Source of the DNA: JAZDEY01 sp043808325 [NCBI: Candidatus Eiseniibacteriota bacterium] | Lineage (GTDB): Bacteria > Arandabacterota > Arandabacteria > Arandabacterales | NCBI GenBank assembly: GCA_043808325.1 | Contig: JAZDEY010000064.1 | Location: forward strand, 83,908 to 147,907 | Length of the DNA: 64,000 nt | Direction of reading: 5' to 3' | Shown here: in pieces, positions 1-7,770 of the stretch | Layout of the letters: the number at the start of each line of letters is the position of its first letter | How positions within the stretch are numbered: the stretch's first letter is position 1 | Position numbers and translations under genes: made by a program | The notes under the pieces: generated by a model | Seen by the model: the letters and a program-made list of their open reading frames with translations, nothing else | The model's database searches: none | Told to the model about the DNA's origin: nothing

Positions 1-21
1 GATGCCGCCAAACCAGTTCAT
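1..21 (-). CDS. Start of a further gene, probably a second MacB-type permease (partial)
   Basis: Only the first seven codons (M-N-W-F-G-G-I) lie in the window. The ATG overlaps the TGA stop of the upstream permease gene in an ATGA arrangement, and a GAGGT ribosome-binding site lies six bases upstream. Tight coupling to a MacB-like permease gene suggests another subunit of the same ABC exporter, often a second permease or the ATPase. Seven residues cannot prove this, so the product is inference only. Confidence 0.4.
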
Positions 22-1238
22 TGCCCGTACCTCAGAGCGTCCACCGGATCCAGCGAGGAGGCTTTGATCGCGGGATACACCCCGAAAAAGAGGCCGACGC
101 ATACCGACACCACGAGAGACAGTCCCATCGCCCACCACTCCGCGGCCACCGGAACTCGGGTCTTCCAGGCCAGCAGCTCCGCCGCTCCGACGCCGACGCC
201 CACTCCCACGATACCACCCACAAGACATAGAACCGACGATTCCGTCAAGAACTGGAGCATTATTTGCCTTCTCGTGGCCCCTATCGCCTTGCGGACGCCT
301 ATCTCGTTGGTTCTCTCTTTGACCGAAACAAACATTATGTTCATGATCCCGATTCCACCCACTACAAGTGAGATGCTTCCAACCCCCACCATTGCGAGGA
401 AGATATTTGCCGAAAGCCGCCTCCACATCTGGAGCAGAGCATCGGACGTGATGATTCCGAAGTCATCCTCCTTGCCGGGCCCAAGTCTCCTCACGTTTCT
501 CATCACACCCCTGACCTCCTCGGTGGCCTGGCCGACCAGCCGGGGACCTCGCGCCCGCACCGAAATCTCCGCGTCGAAGCCGCGCCCAAAGACCCGCTCG
601 AAGGTGGTATACGGAATATAGACGAAGGAATCGCGGGAGATACCCAGAATGGTTCCCATCCTGGCGTGCGATCCTATCACCGTGAAGCGATGGCCCTTGA
701 TGTAGACCGTCCTCCCGGTGGGATCGGGGCCGGCGAAGATCTTCTCTGCGACATCTGCGCCGATGATACACACTGCGCTCGCGTGCTCCACTTCGTAGGG
801 AGTGAAATACCTGCCGACGTCCAGCCCTATGTCGGTCATGTACTGGGCATCTTCGGTCGTACCCTCGATGTAAACGTCTTCCGCACTCAAACGTCCGCTC
901 TTCACCTTTGCAAGGGTCCGAACAAAGGGAGCAACATGCAGCACCGATGGGCACTCGCGTTTGAGGGTCGCCGCTACATCCGGCCTGATGTCTTTCCGCT
1001 TGAGAGCTTTCCAGTACTCCTCCTCTCCCATCGGCATCCCGATCTTGGTGACCGCGAATCCCTCCGAGCCCATGCTGCCGAACAGGGTCGCCATATACCT
1101 GTCCACACCCCTTACCACTGAGGTGATCGAGCTGACCGATATGATGCCGATTACGATTCCCAAGAGCGTGAGGGCCGAACGCAGCTTGTGCTTGAGGAGA
1201 GCGGCATACGACATCGCCGCCATGTCAAGGAATGTCAT
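18..1238 (-). CDS. MacB/FtsX-type ABC transporter permease
   Basis: A 406-residue inner-membrane permease of the MacB/LolC class, which couples ATP hydrolysis in the cytoplasm to mechanical export across the envelope. The sequence shows the classical layout: one helix near residues 20-45, a large periplasmic domain (about 45-265), and three helices near 278-305, 332-358 and 368-395. The cytoplasmic coupling stretch after helix two (KERTNEIGVRKAIGATRRQ) is a hallmark of the FtsX family. No ATPase domain is fused, unlike true MacB, so a separate ATPase must exist, probably beyond the left edge. The start codon overlaps the stop of the adaptor gene by one base (TAATG). With the adaptor and TolC-like genes upstream this forms a tripartite exporter. 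The substrate is unknown. Confidence 0.9.
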   Translation of the reverse strand: MTFLDMAAMSYAALLKHKLRSALTLLGIVIGIISVSSITSVVRGVDRYMATLFGSMGSEGFAVTKIGMPMGEEEYWKALKRKDIRPDVAATLKRECPSVLHVAPFVRTLAKVKSGRLSAEDVYIEGTTEDAQYMTDIGLDVGRYFTPYEVEHASAVCIIGADVAEKIFAGPDPTGRTVYIKGHRFTVIGSHARMGTILGISRDSFVYIPYTTFERVFGRGFDAEISVRARGPRLVGQATEEVRGVMRNVRRLGPGKEDDFGIITSDALLQMWRRLSANIFLAMVGVGSISLVVGGIGIMNIMFVSVKERTNEIGVRKAIGATRRQIMLQFLTESSVLCLVGGIVGVGVGVGAAELLAWKTRVPVAAEWWAMGLSLVVSVCVGLFFGVYPAIKASSLDPVDALRYGQ

Positions 1239-2446
1239 TACTTTGCTTTGGCTGCTTTGGTTTTAACGATCTTTACCTTGGTGCTGTCTTCAAGATCTCT
1301 CAGAGTCTTGAAGGGCCCTGCAATCACGTCCTGATCGGGTTTGAGCTCGCCCAGGATTTCGATATTCTTGTCATCCGAGATGCCGGTTCGAAGCGGGACG
1401 AACTTCGCTCTTGATTTCTCTATGGTGAAGACGCCTTCGGTCTCCTTCTTCTTCTCAACCTTGCCCACATCCCTTGCGACCAGGGCTTGCATCGGCACGT
1501 AAACCGCGCTGTCGCGGGTCGCGGTCACTATGTCCACGGTGGTTGCCATACCCGGCCTGAGGCCCGGCAGGTGGTCCTTGATTCTTATTCTGACCTCGAA
1601 GGTCGCGCGCTGGTCCGAGGTCATACTGTAGGATTTCGCGGAGCTGGACGAGCTGCCGACCACTGATACCGTACCGGCAAGCGTGGTTTCCGCAAATGCG
1701 TCCACGCTGATGTCAGCACTCTGGCCCGGGCGGATCTTGGCCACGTCGGTCTCGTCGATATCCGCACGGACCTCCATGGTGTCGAGGTTGCTGATCGTCA
1801 TTATCACGGTCCCGGGGTTATTCATCGTGCCCGTGATCACAATCTCTCCCTCCTCGATGTTGAGGCTGGTTACCGTACCCGAGATCGGCGCGGCTATGAC
1901 GGTTTTCTCAAGGTCGTCCCTGGCCGCCGCGAGCGCAGCCTCGGCTTCAGCGGCCGCCTCACCGGCGGCATCGGCCTCCGCCCCGGCAACCGTACAGGCC
2001 GTTTCACTTGCGTCCACCTCTCTGTCGGAGACCAGTCCGGACTGGGCCAGGGCGGCCGCCCTTTCTTTCTCTCTGCGGGCATCCTCAAGTCTGGCCCGGC
2101 CCAGCTCCATGCGCGCAAGTGCGGCCCTGTGACTGGCCTCGGCCTGGTTCAGCCGGGCCTGGTACTGCGAGGCATCTATCTCGATAAGGATGTCCCCTTT
2201 CTTGACGGTGTCTCCTTCCTTGACAGCGAGATTGGTGACCCTGCCCATCACCGAGGAACTCAGCTTGACCGAAGCTTCGGCATATACCACTCCCGGGCCC
2301 GACACCTTCTCCACTATCGGCCCCCGCACGACCTTCGCTGTCTCGACGCCGACAGAAGACTCGTAGGACAGCTTGAGATTGGCTATCACTACGACCGCGA
2401 TCCCGACCACAGCCGCGACGAGGATGATTGCTCTCTTCTTGGTCAT
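1238..2446 (-). CDS. HlyD/MacA-type periplasmic adaptor (membrane fusion protein)
   Basis: A 402-residue membrane fusion protein that would bridge the inner-membrane permease and a TolC-like outer-membrane channel. It has one N-terminal helix (about residues 6-24). A lipoyl-type barrel-sandwich half follows with GRVTNLAVKEGDTVKKG near residues 68-84. Next comes an Ala/Glu-rich alpha-helical hairpin (about 95-185), the second sandwich half with APISGTVTSLNIEEGE, then beta-barrel and membrane-proximal domains (DIDETDVAKIRPGQ). This order is typical of MacA. It lies 7 bases downstream of the TolC-like gene and overlaps the permease start by one base, so all three are co-translated. The C-terminus is Lys/Ala-rich (TKAAKAK). 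Confidence 0.92.
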   Translation of the reverse strand: MTKKRAIILVAAVVGIAVVVIANLKLSYESSVGVETAKVVRGPIVEKVSGPGVVYAEASVKLSSSVMGRVTNLAVKEGDTVKKGDILIEIDASQYQARLNQAEASHRAALARMELGRARLEDARREKERAAALAQSGLVSDREVDASETACTVAGAEADAAGEAAAEAEAALAAARDDLEKTVIAAPISGTVTSLNIEEGEIVITGTMNNPGTVIMTISNLDTMEVRADIDETDVAKIRPGQSADISVDAFAETTLAGTVSVVGSSSSSAKSYSMTSDQRATFEVRIRIKDHLPGLRPGMATTVDIVTATRDSAVYVPMQALVARDVGKVEKKKETEGVFTIEKSRAKFVPLRTGISDDKNIEILGELKPDQDVIAGPFKTLRDLEDSTKVKIVKTKAAKAK

Positions 2447-2453
2447 CGCGCCC

Positions 2454-3770
2454 TCAGTCCTTTCCCACGGCCATCACCAGCTGCGCCTGGGAGAGCAGAT
2501 AGTCGTGAAGGGCCTGTATGTTAGAGGTTTTGGCCCGGCTGAGGGATAGCTGGGCATCTATCTGCTCGAGCATTGTCCCGCCACCCAACCTGTATCGCTC
2601 CTCGGCAAGTCTCAACTCCTCCTCGGCAAGACTCACGGTCTCCTTGCTGACCTTGACCCGCTGCTGGGCCTCCTCCACTCTGTAAAAGGCCTGCTTGACC
2701 TCCAGTGCGGCGTCCCTCCGTGCCTGGTTCAGATCCTCGCGTGCGGATTTGAGCTGCGCCTTGGCACTCCTTACGCTGCTGAAGGTCGCGAGGCCGTCGA
2801 AAAGGTTCACACTGACACCCAGGCCCCACTTCCACCGGGACTCGCTCCAAACGTCCGAAAACGGAGCAGGGAAGTCTGTGGATGCGAAGCCGCGGGACCA
2901 GGAATAGGCCACGCTCGGCATCCAGCCGCTTCTCTGACGCCACACACCGGCCCTTCCAGCCTTTACCAACTCCATGTTGCCTCTTATATCGGGTCTCATC
3001 TCCATCGCATCGGCGAGGGCCGCATCCAGAGTATAGGTGGTCTCCCCGGTCTCGAGGATGTCTTCGAGCTCCAGCGGCCGGTCGCGTGCTATCCCGAGAA
3101 AGTGCAGAAGGTCGGTCTCCGCGAGTCTCAGGGCATTCCGTGCAGATATAAGATCAAGCTGGTTGCTCGACTCCTCGACCTGAGCCCGAAGAACGTCGGA
3201 CTTGACTCCCGATCCGACTTCCAGCATCGCCTGGGCCCTCTCCATCCGTTTCTTGCTCAAGTCAACGGCCCCCTCGCTGACCGAGAGCAGTCTTCTCGTC
3301 TTAAGCACCTCCAGATACTTCTGCTTCGCGGTGTAGGACACTCCCTGCCTCACCGCCCGGACGCTCTGCACCGTTGCATTCTTGTCGGCAAGGGACTGAA
3401 AAAGCCCCATCACACTCCCACCGGAGAGCCCTTCGTGTACCGACAAGCTGGAGCTGTAGCCTCTGGTCGTGCTTGTCGAGATCAGCTGGCCATCAATAAG
3501 CTGCGGTGTATCCGGTTGGGATCGATTGTGGCTGAAGGACCAGCCCGCCGACGGCAGAAGACCGGAAACGGAACCGATTACGTTGTTCTTGGAACGTTCC
3601 AGGTCGTAACTGGCTTTTAGGATAGAAGTGTTGGCCTCGATCGCCATCTGGACGCACTTGTTGAGATCCAGGCGTAGCGGGCCGCCGGTCTCCTCACCGA
3701 GCGCAGCCCCGACCGAGACAAGGATCGACGCGACAACCGGAATAACCAACCATGTGAATCTCGCTCTCAT
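2454..3770 (-). CDS. TolC family outer-membrane channel protein
   Basis: A 438-residue outer-membrane efflux protein with a cleavable signal peptide (about residues 1-25). It shows the internal duplication of the TolC family: two halves of long amphipathic helices with heptad-like Ala/Leu/Glu patterns (about 130-250 and 330-438). In trimers these form the periplasmic tunnel. The end contains the typical RYRLGGGTMLEQIDAQLSL stretch. A strong ribosome-binding site (AGGGAGGAAGG) precedes the ATG. It is the first gene of the exporter set, directly upstream of the HlyD-like adaptor and MacB-like permease. The short gap after the Yip1-like gene (21 bases) suggests that gene is co-transcribed. Confidence 0.92.
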   Translation of the reverse strand: MRARFTWLVIPVVASILVSVGAALGEETGGPLRLDLNKCVQMAIEANTSILKASYDLERSKNNVIGSVSGLLPSAGWSFSHNRSQPDTPQLIDGQLISTSTTRGYSSSLSVHEGLSGGSVMGLFQSLADKNATVQSVRAVRQGVSYTAKQKYLEVLKTRRLLSVSEGAVDLSKKRMERAQAMLEVGSGVKSDVLRAQVEESSNQLDLISARNALRLAETDLLHFLGIARDRPLELEDILETGETTYTLDAALADAMEMRPDIRGNMELVKAGRAGVWRQRSGWMPSVAYSWSRGFASTDFPAPFSDVWSESRWKWGLGVSVNLFDGLATFSSVRSAKAQLKSAREDLNQARRDAALEVKQAFYRVEEAQQRVKVSKETVSLAEEELRLAEERYRLGGGTMLEQIDAQLSLSRAKTSNIQALHDYLLSQAQLVMAVGKD

Positions 3771-3791
3771 TTCGTCCTTCCTCCCTAAGGG

Positions 3792-4472
3792 TTATCCCAT
3801 TATCCTCGAGCTTACAAGAGCTCCAATTACCTTAAGAGCAACATACAGGGCATACAACCCCACGACAATCGCGACAGATTTCCTCGTGCTCAACCCGGTG
3901 ATCACCTTGAAGCCCATAACAGTGGCCACAACCATCCATATCGAGAATATGTCGGCGGAGTTGAGCAACAGGCCGGTCGGGGAATCGAAACGCACACCGG
4001 GTGCGAATGCGCCCAGACTGGTCCTCACGTCAATCGACTTCTTGGCCAGAACCAGGGGCACCTTGGCCAGGTTGCCTGCCGCGCCTATCACCCATACGTA
4101 CCCGAAAAAGCACAGCAGCCTGCGAAATCCGCCCGTGCCTCCGGTGATTGCCGAGAGACCCAGGAGGGCTGAGCTGCCGACAACGATCATCACCAGGGCC
4201 CAGAGGGCACCCACGACCCCGCTGAAGACGTGCTTTGTCAGAGTGGGCTTGAGATAGCTATCGATATCAATGTCAACCCCTCTATCGCGCTGAAGCCTCT
4301 GCATTGCCTGCTTCTGATACTCGACCTGATAGGTGTAGGTCGCAAAAGACGCGACAAACATCACGATCAGAACTGTGACGATGGGGATCACCCAGTTCGG
4401 GCGCTCGGAAACGCTCCTGCCCACTTGGCTGGGGCTGAAGAAAACCAGACCGATATTCCGTAAGTACCCCAT
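3792..4472 (-). CDS. Yip1-family integral membrane protein
   Basis: About 226 residues with roughly five hydrophobic segments. The pattern (short cytoplasmic N-terminus, F-x-x-P-S-Q-V, then helices separated by short loops) resembles the bacterial Yip1 domain, a poorly characterised membrane family. I chose the ATG at 4472 because AGGAGG lies six bases upstream; an in-frame TTG at 4493 is possible but has no such site. It precedes the TolC-HlyD-MacB set and may be co-transcribed with it. The 173 bases between it and the ExbD gene show no clear ORF or terminator. Function is unknown; the family call rests on pattern recognition only. Confidence 0.65.
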   Translation of the reverse strand: MGYLRNIGLVFFSPSQVGRSVSERPNWVIPIVTVLIVMFVASFATYTYQVEYQKQAMQRLQRDRGVDIDIDSYLKPTLTKHVFSGVVGALWALVMIVVGSSALLGLSAITGGTGGFRRLLCFFGYVWVIGAAGNLAKVPLVLAKKSIDVRTSLGAFAPGVRFDSPTGLLLNSADIFSIWMVVATVMGFKVITGLSTRKSVAIVVGLYALYVALKVIGALVSSRIMG

Positions 4473-4645
4473 ACCGACCCTCCTCACTGACAAAGGTTCT
4501 TTCCCGAGAGACCGGCACAGCCGAAGTGCCCGCCTGCCAAACCCCAGACCGCACAGCAGACTGCGCTCACTAGTCTCCCATACCGATACAAGGGGAAAAC
4601 GTCCGGCCGCGACTCCAGGCTCCAGGTGCGAAGCTCACGCTGTGC

Positions 4646-5068
4646 CTACAGCCGCGCTGACAGGGATGTTGCGCTGCGTTCCTTAAGCGAGATCCTCGAT
4701 GCCTGGGCGAGCTTCAGTTGGCCCAGGATGTCCACCATAAGCTGGTATTGGACCTGAGCACCGGCCTCGACGATGATTATGGTCTTGGAATTACGGGCGA
4801 TCGCGGCCTCAACCGACGGTCTGACCATATTAACGGCCACCGGTCTGCCGTCAATCTCAACTCGGCCGTCAGCAGACCCGGTCACCCTGACGGTGGTCGT
4901 TCTGGCTATTCTGCCGGGGGCCGATCCTCCCCCCGGGAGCTGCAGAACCAGGCCTTCTTCCACCGCAAAGGCCGCGCACACCGCAAGGAATATCAGGGCC
5001 AGAAAAGCGACATCGACAAGAGAGGCCCTTGGGATCTCGTCTGCCCTTCTAGGTCTGCCCGGAAGCAA
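4646..5068 (-). CDS. ExbD/TolR-type biopolymer transport protein
   Basis: About 140 residues. A short cytoplasmic N-terminus (RRADEIPRASLVDVAFLALIFL) runs into one transmembrane helix near residues 18-36, with the conserved aspartate of the family in SLVDVAF. A periplasmic domain ending in VQYQLMVDILGQLKLA follows, which matches the ExbD C-terminal fold. ExbD works with ExbB to drive TonB or Tol using the proton motive force. No exbB or tonB lies beside it here, although a TonB-dependent receptor lies about 5 kb upstream. The start appears to be TTG at 5068, since there is no ATG or GTG in the upstream in-frame stretch. A 14-codon frame at 5070-5114 with its own GGAG site ends one base before this TTG and might couple translation. 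Confidence 0.8.
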   Translation of the reverse strand: MLPGRPRRADEIPRASLVDVAFLALIFLAVCAAFAVEEGLVLQLPGGGSAPGRIARTTTVRVTGSADGRVEIDGRPVAVNMVRPSVEAAIARNSKTIIIVEAGAQVQYQLMVDILGQLKLAQASRISLKERSATSLSARL

Positions 5069-5145
5069 CTTAGTCCGATTCTCCTGGCACGAGCCCCAGC
5101 CCCGCCGAGGGCATGAAGCTCCTCTGAGTCCAATTCGCTCTGGTA

Positions 5146-5175
5146 ACCATAATACTGGGGGGCGGGATTTGTCAA
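5146..5175 (-). promoter_or_regulatory. Candidate sigma-70 promoter for the exbD-like gene
   Basis: On the minus strand a perfect TTGACA (5170-5175) is followed 18 bases later by TATGGT (5146-5151); a TATTAT hexamer at 15-base spacing overlaps it. It lies just after the GWxTD gene stop and about 80 bases before the exbD-like start. It could therefore start a separate transcript for exbD and the exporter genes. Called by eye from consensus only. Confidence 0.5.
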
Positions 5176-5182
5176 CTACTCT

Positions 5183-6745
5183 TCAGTATTCCTGCTTCTC
5201 GCTGCTGTATATCAGCTTGTAATCGCCGATTCCTCGCTCATCGACGAACATGAAACGCATTCCTGCGGAAGAGGCCATGCGATCGGCAAGCCTTCGCACC
5301 GGGTCCCCCGGACCGTCGTAGGCCCAGGTCTCATAGGGTTTGCCGTGTACCGTGGTACCGCCGCGCTGGTCCGACAGAACATCATCCTCGGACTCGGTGG
5401 CATCCTGACCGGCCTTGATTCCCACTCGCGCAAACGGATCGGTAAGTACGGGATTGGTGCCGCCTTCCATGTCACGCTTGTCCCTGATGAACTCATAGTC
5501 CGAGTAGAAACTCTGCACATCATCAGGCGGCCCGTACTTGATATAGATTCTTCCTCTGTCGCTGATGGCGCCGCGGACCCCTGCGGTGCCGTAGTGCTGA
5601 TCCGAAAAGGAGATCCTTCGATAATGCTCCAGCATCGCCTCGTTATCCGCCGTTTCAGGCGTAGGATCGAGGTGCCTCCAGAAGTCCACGAGGAATTTCT
5701 CCTGATCCCCCGGGGAAAGCGCCTTGAACTCCTGCATTTCTCGTTCGTTCAGAATGAAGGCCATGTCTTCGATCTTCTCGTTTTCGTACTGGCCCCAGGA
5801 AAGGATCGACCAGACCATATCGAACTTGCGGGTGGAGGTGGCAAGAACGTCACCGGCCCGATCGCGCAGCGTGACATCAAGGGAGTAGCTCCCACCGGTA
5901 AGAGCGGTCACATCAAAGACGGCCGCCGCACTGAAACGCTCACCGTGGGGCGCCAAAGGGGTCTCGCTGGTGAACATGGTATTGCCTTCCCGGCTAACGA
6001 TCGAATAGGTTGCGGCGACGCTGTCTCCCCTGCCTGCCCCCCTGAGGTCATAGACCTCATAGAAGACAGCCAACTCGGGCAACAGCTTCCCGTATCGCCT
6101 CTGCGCATTGGGCACGATCTCGTAGTCGGGTTTCTGGAAGACTCCTTCCTCCGTACGGGTCACGCCCCTCGCAAACTCGATATCGCTTATCGAGATCTGC
6201 CCGCTCTCGAATTGCTTGGAATCGACCACCGTTTCGACTTCACCGGTCTTGTACCGTCTGAAGAGATACGACAATATGGTTTTCTTGCGCGCGTTCAGAT
6301 CCTCGATCACCACCCTGATCCTATACCTGCCTGCGGCAACAGTCACCTTGGACTGGAGCACTTGCACGACCGTTCTATCCACAGCATCGTCCGCCGAAGG
6401 CGCACTGACGCTGATGATCTTCTCGGTGGCCTCCAAGGTCCTTCCGTCCTCGTCAGCAACCTTGACCGTGTACTTGAGTCTCGCCGCGTAGACATCGCCC
6501 TTCTTGACGAACCTAATCTGCTCGTTGGGGACAACGCAGTTGATCTCCTCGATATTCCTGTCCCCACCTTCATAGAAGGTTACTATGTCGGCGTAGAAGA
6601 TTATGTCGCCCCGGCTGGGACTGGGGATGTCCCGATCAACATCCGCTTGAAGGCAGTAGCCCGGGGCCGCGAAGAGCAGCGCACACAAAACAACCGGGGG
6701 TAGCCATTTCCTGGCTACCCCGGCAAATATGCGTGTCTTGTTCAT
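5183..6745 (-). CDS. GWxTD domain-containing secreted protein
   Basis: A 520-residue exported protein with a signal peptide (about residues 1-31, hydrophobic LPPVVLCALLFAAPGYC). The cysteine in GYCLQ is not a clean lipobox. The middle is beta-rich. The C-terminal part (about 330-450) has the signature of the GWxTD family: FLVDFWRHLDPTPETADNE, then a segment ending DRGRIYIKYGPPDDV. GWxTD proteins occur in Acidobacteria and FCB-related phyla; their role is not established. The start has no Shine-Dalgarno and lies three bases after the stop of the PorV-like gene, so translation is probably coupled. It is the last gene of the receptor operon and presumably acts at the envelope with those neighbours. 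Confidence 0.85.
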   Translation of the reverse strand: MNKTRIFAGVARKWLPPVVLCALLFAAPGYCLQADVDRDIPSPSRGDIIFYADIVTFYEGGDRNIEEINCVVPNEQIRFVKKGDVYAARLKYTVKVADEDGRTLEATEKIISVSAPSADDAVDRTVVQVLQSKVTVAAGRYRIRVVIEDLNARKKTILSYLFRRYKTGEVETVVDSKQFESGQISISDIEFARGVTRTEEGVFQKPDYEIVPNAQRRYGKLLPELAVFYEVYDLRGAGRGDSVAATYSIVSREGNTMFTSETPLAPHGERFSAAAVFDVTALTGGSYSLDVTLRDRAGDVLATSTRKFDMVWSILSWGQYENEKIEDMAFILNEREMQEFKALSPGDQEKFLVDFWRHLDPTPETADNEAMLEHYRRISFSDQHYGTAGVRGAISDRGRIYIKYGPPDDVQSFYSDYEFIRDKRDMEGGTNPVLTDPFARVGIKAGQDATESEDDVLSDQRGGTTVHGKPYETWAYDGPGDPVRRLADRMASSAGMRFMFVDERGIGDYKLIYSSEKQEY

Positions 6746-6748
6746 AAA

Positions 6749-7726
6749 TTAATAGGCGGCATTAAGGGAAATCTTGTGAGAGCTCTCGAGAAGCCCCATG
6801 TCTGAGTATGCATAATCAATGCTCCAGACCGACGGCTTGCTCACAAGACCGATCGGCACGAACGGAAACTTGAGGCCGAATCCTGCAGTCAAGCCCTCCA
6901 CATCCCGGTTAAACCTGTAACCGCCCCGCAACGCTATCTCGAACTTGGGGGCAAACTTCTGGAAGACATACTCGCCACCAAGGTTGACTCTCTCGGCTCC
7001 ATCCGGGGGATGGTTGAACTCAACCGCTCCAAGCAGTTTCTGCGTCGTGGTGTTGAGCAGAGGCATAGCGCCGCCGACCTTGAAGGTCACGGGCAGCGGG
7101 CTTGTCTTGCCACCGGCGCGGAACTTGTAGCCGGCGCCCATATTCTGGAAACACATGCCGATCTTTATGCTTCGGAAACCTATATCGTAAAGGGTCCCGA
7201 GGTCGATGGCGAAAGTCCGGCCGCTGTAGTCCGCCAGGCCTTCCTGTATCCACTTGAAGGTCGCGCCAAATGAGAATCTGTCGGTAAGCATTCGTGCGTA
7301 GGTCAGCCCAAAGGCCATGCTTCCCGCATCAAACTGGTACCCGGTGCCGTCCTGCCTGTACTCGGTTGTCTCAGGCATCGGATCCATCTGAAGCACGGTC
7401 GCGCTTACGCCGAGAACGCCGGGTATGAACTTGTAGGAGAACACGTAAGATGCGAATTCGTGGCTTAACTCGGCAGGCCACGTGGCATGATTCAAGGTCA
7501 GCTGGCTGGCCTGAACCGAGGCTATACCGGCGGGGTTCCAGTACGTGCCGGAGGCATCGTCCACCACGGCGACAAAGGCCTCGCCCATCCCCACACCCCT
7601 TGCGCCACAACCTATCTTAAGGAATTGGGCTCCGACCGTCCCTACTTTCTCGAACATCTTTGCCGACCAGCATGGACCCGCCAGGAGCAGTAAGACAGCG
7701 ACCACAATCACCAGACTCCTTCTCAA
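6749..7726 (-). CDS. PorV/PorQ-like outer-membrane beta-barrel protein
   Basis: About 325 residues. A signal peptide (RRSLVIVVAVLLLLAGPCWSA) leads into the N-terminal motif of PorV/PorQ proteins: FLKIGCGARGVGMGEAFVA, then DDASGTYWNPAGIA. The rest alternates short amphipathic beta strands, as in FadL-like barrels, and ends in an aromatic residue (LNAAY). PorV is known as a shuttle and outer-membrane partner of the type IX secretion system in Bacteroidota, and paralogues are widespread in FCB phyla. I chose the TTG start at 7726 because AAGGAGG lies eight bases upstream and the signal peptide starts there; a GTG at 7774 would add 16 non-signal residues. It sits between the large secreted protein and the GWxTD gene. 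Confidence 0.82.
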   Translation of the reverse strand: MRRSLVIVVAVLLLLAGPCWSAKMFEKVGTVGAQFLKIGCGARGVGMGEAFVAVVDDASGTYWNPAGIASVQASQLTLNHATWPAELSHEFASYVFSYKFIPGVLGVSATVLQMDPMPETTEYRQDGTGYQFDAGSMAFGLTYARMLTDRFSFGATFKWIQEGLADYSGRTFAIDLGTLYDIGFRSIKIGMCFQNMGAGYKFRAGGKTSPLPVTFKVGGAMPLLNTTTQKLLGAVEFNHPPDGAERVNLGGEYVFQKFAPKFEIALRGGYRFNRDVEGLTAGFGLKFPFVPIGLVSKPSVWSIDYAYSDMGLLESSHKISLNAAY

Positions 7727-7770
7727 TTTGACGTCCTCCTTCCTAACTCGCGGGGCGTTGACATGAACCT

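Noticed and set aside
5070-5114. 14-codon frame upstream of the exbD-like gene
   Set aside because: Too short to call as a gene; retained only as a possible coupling element.
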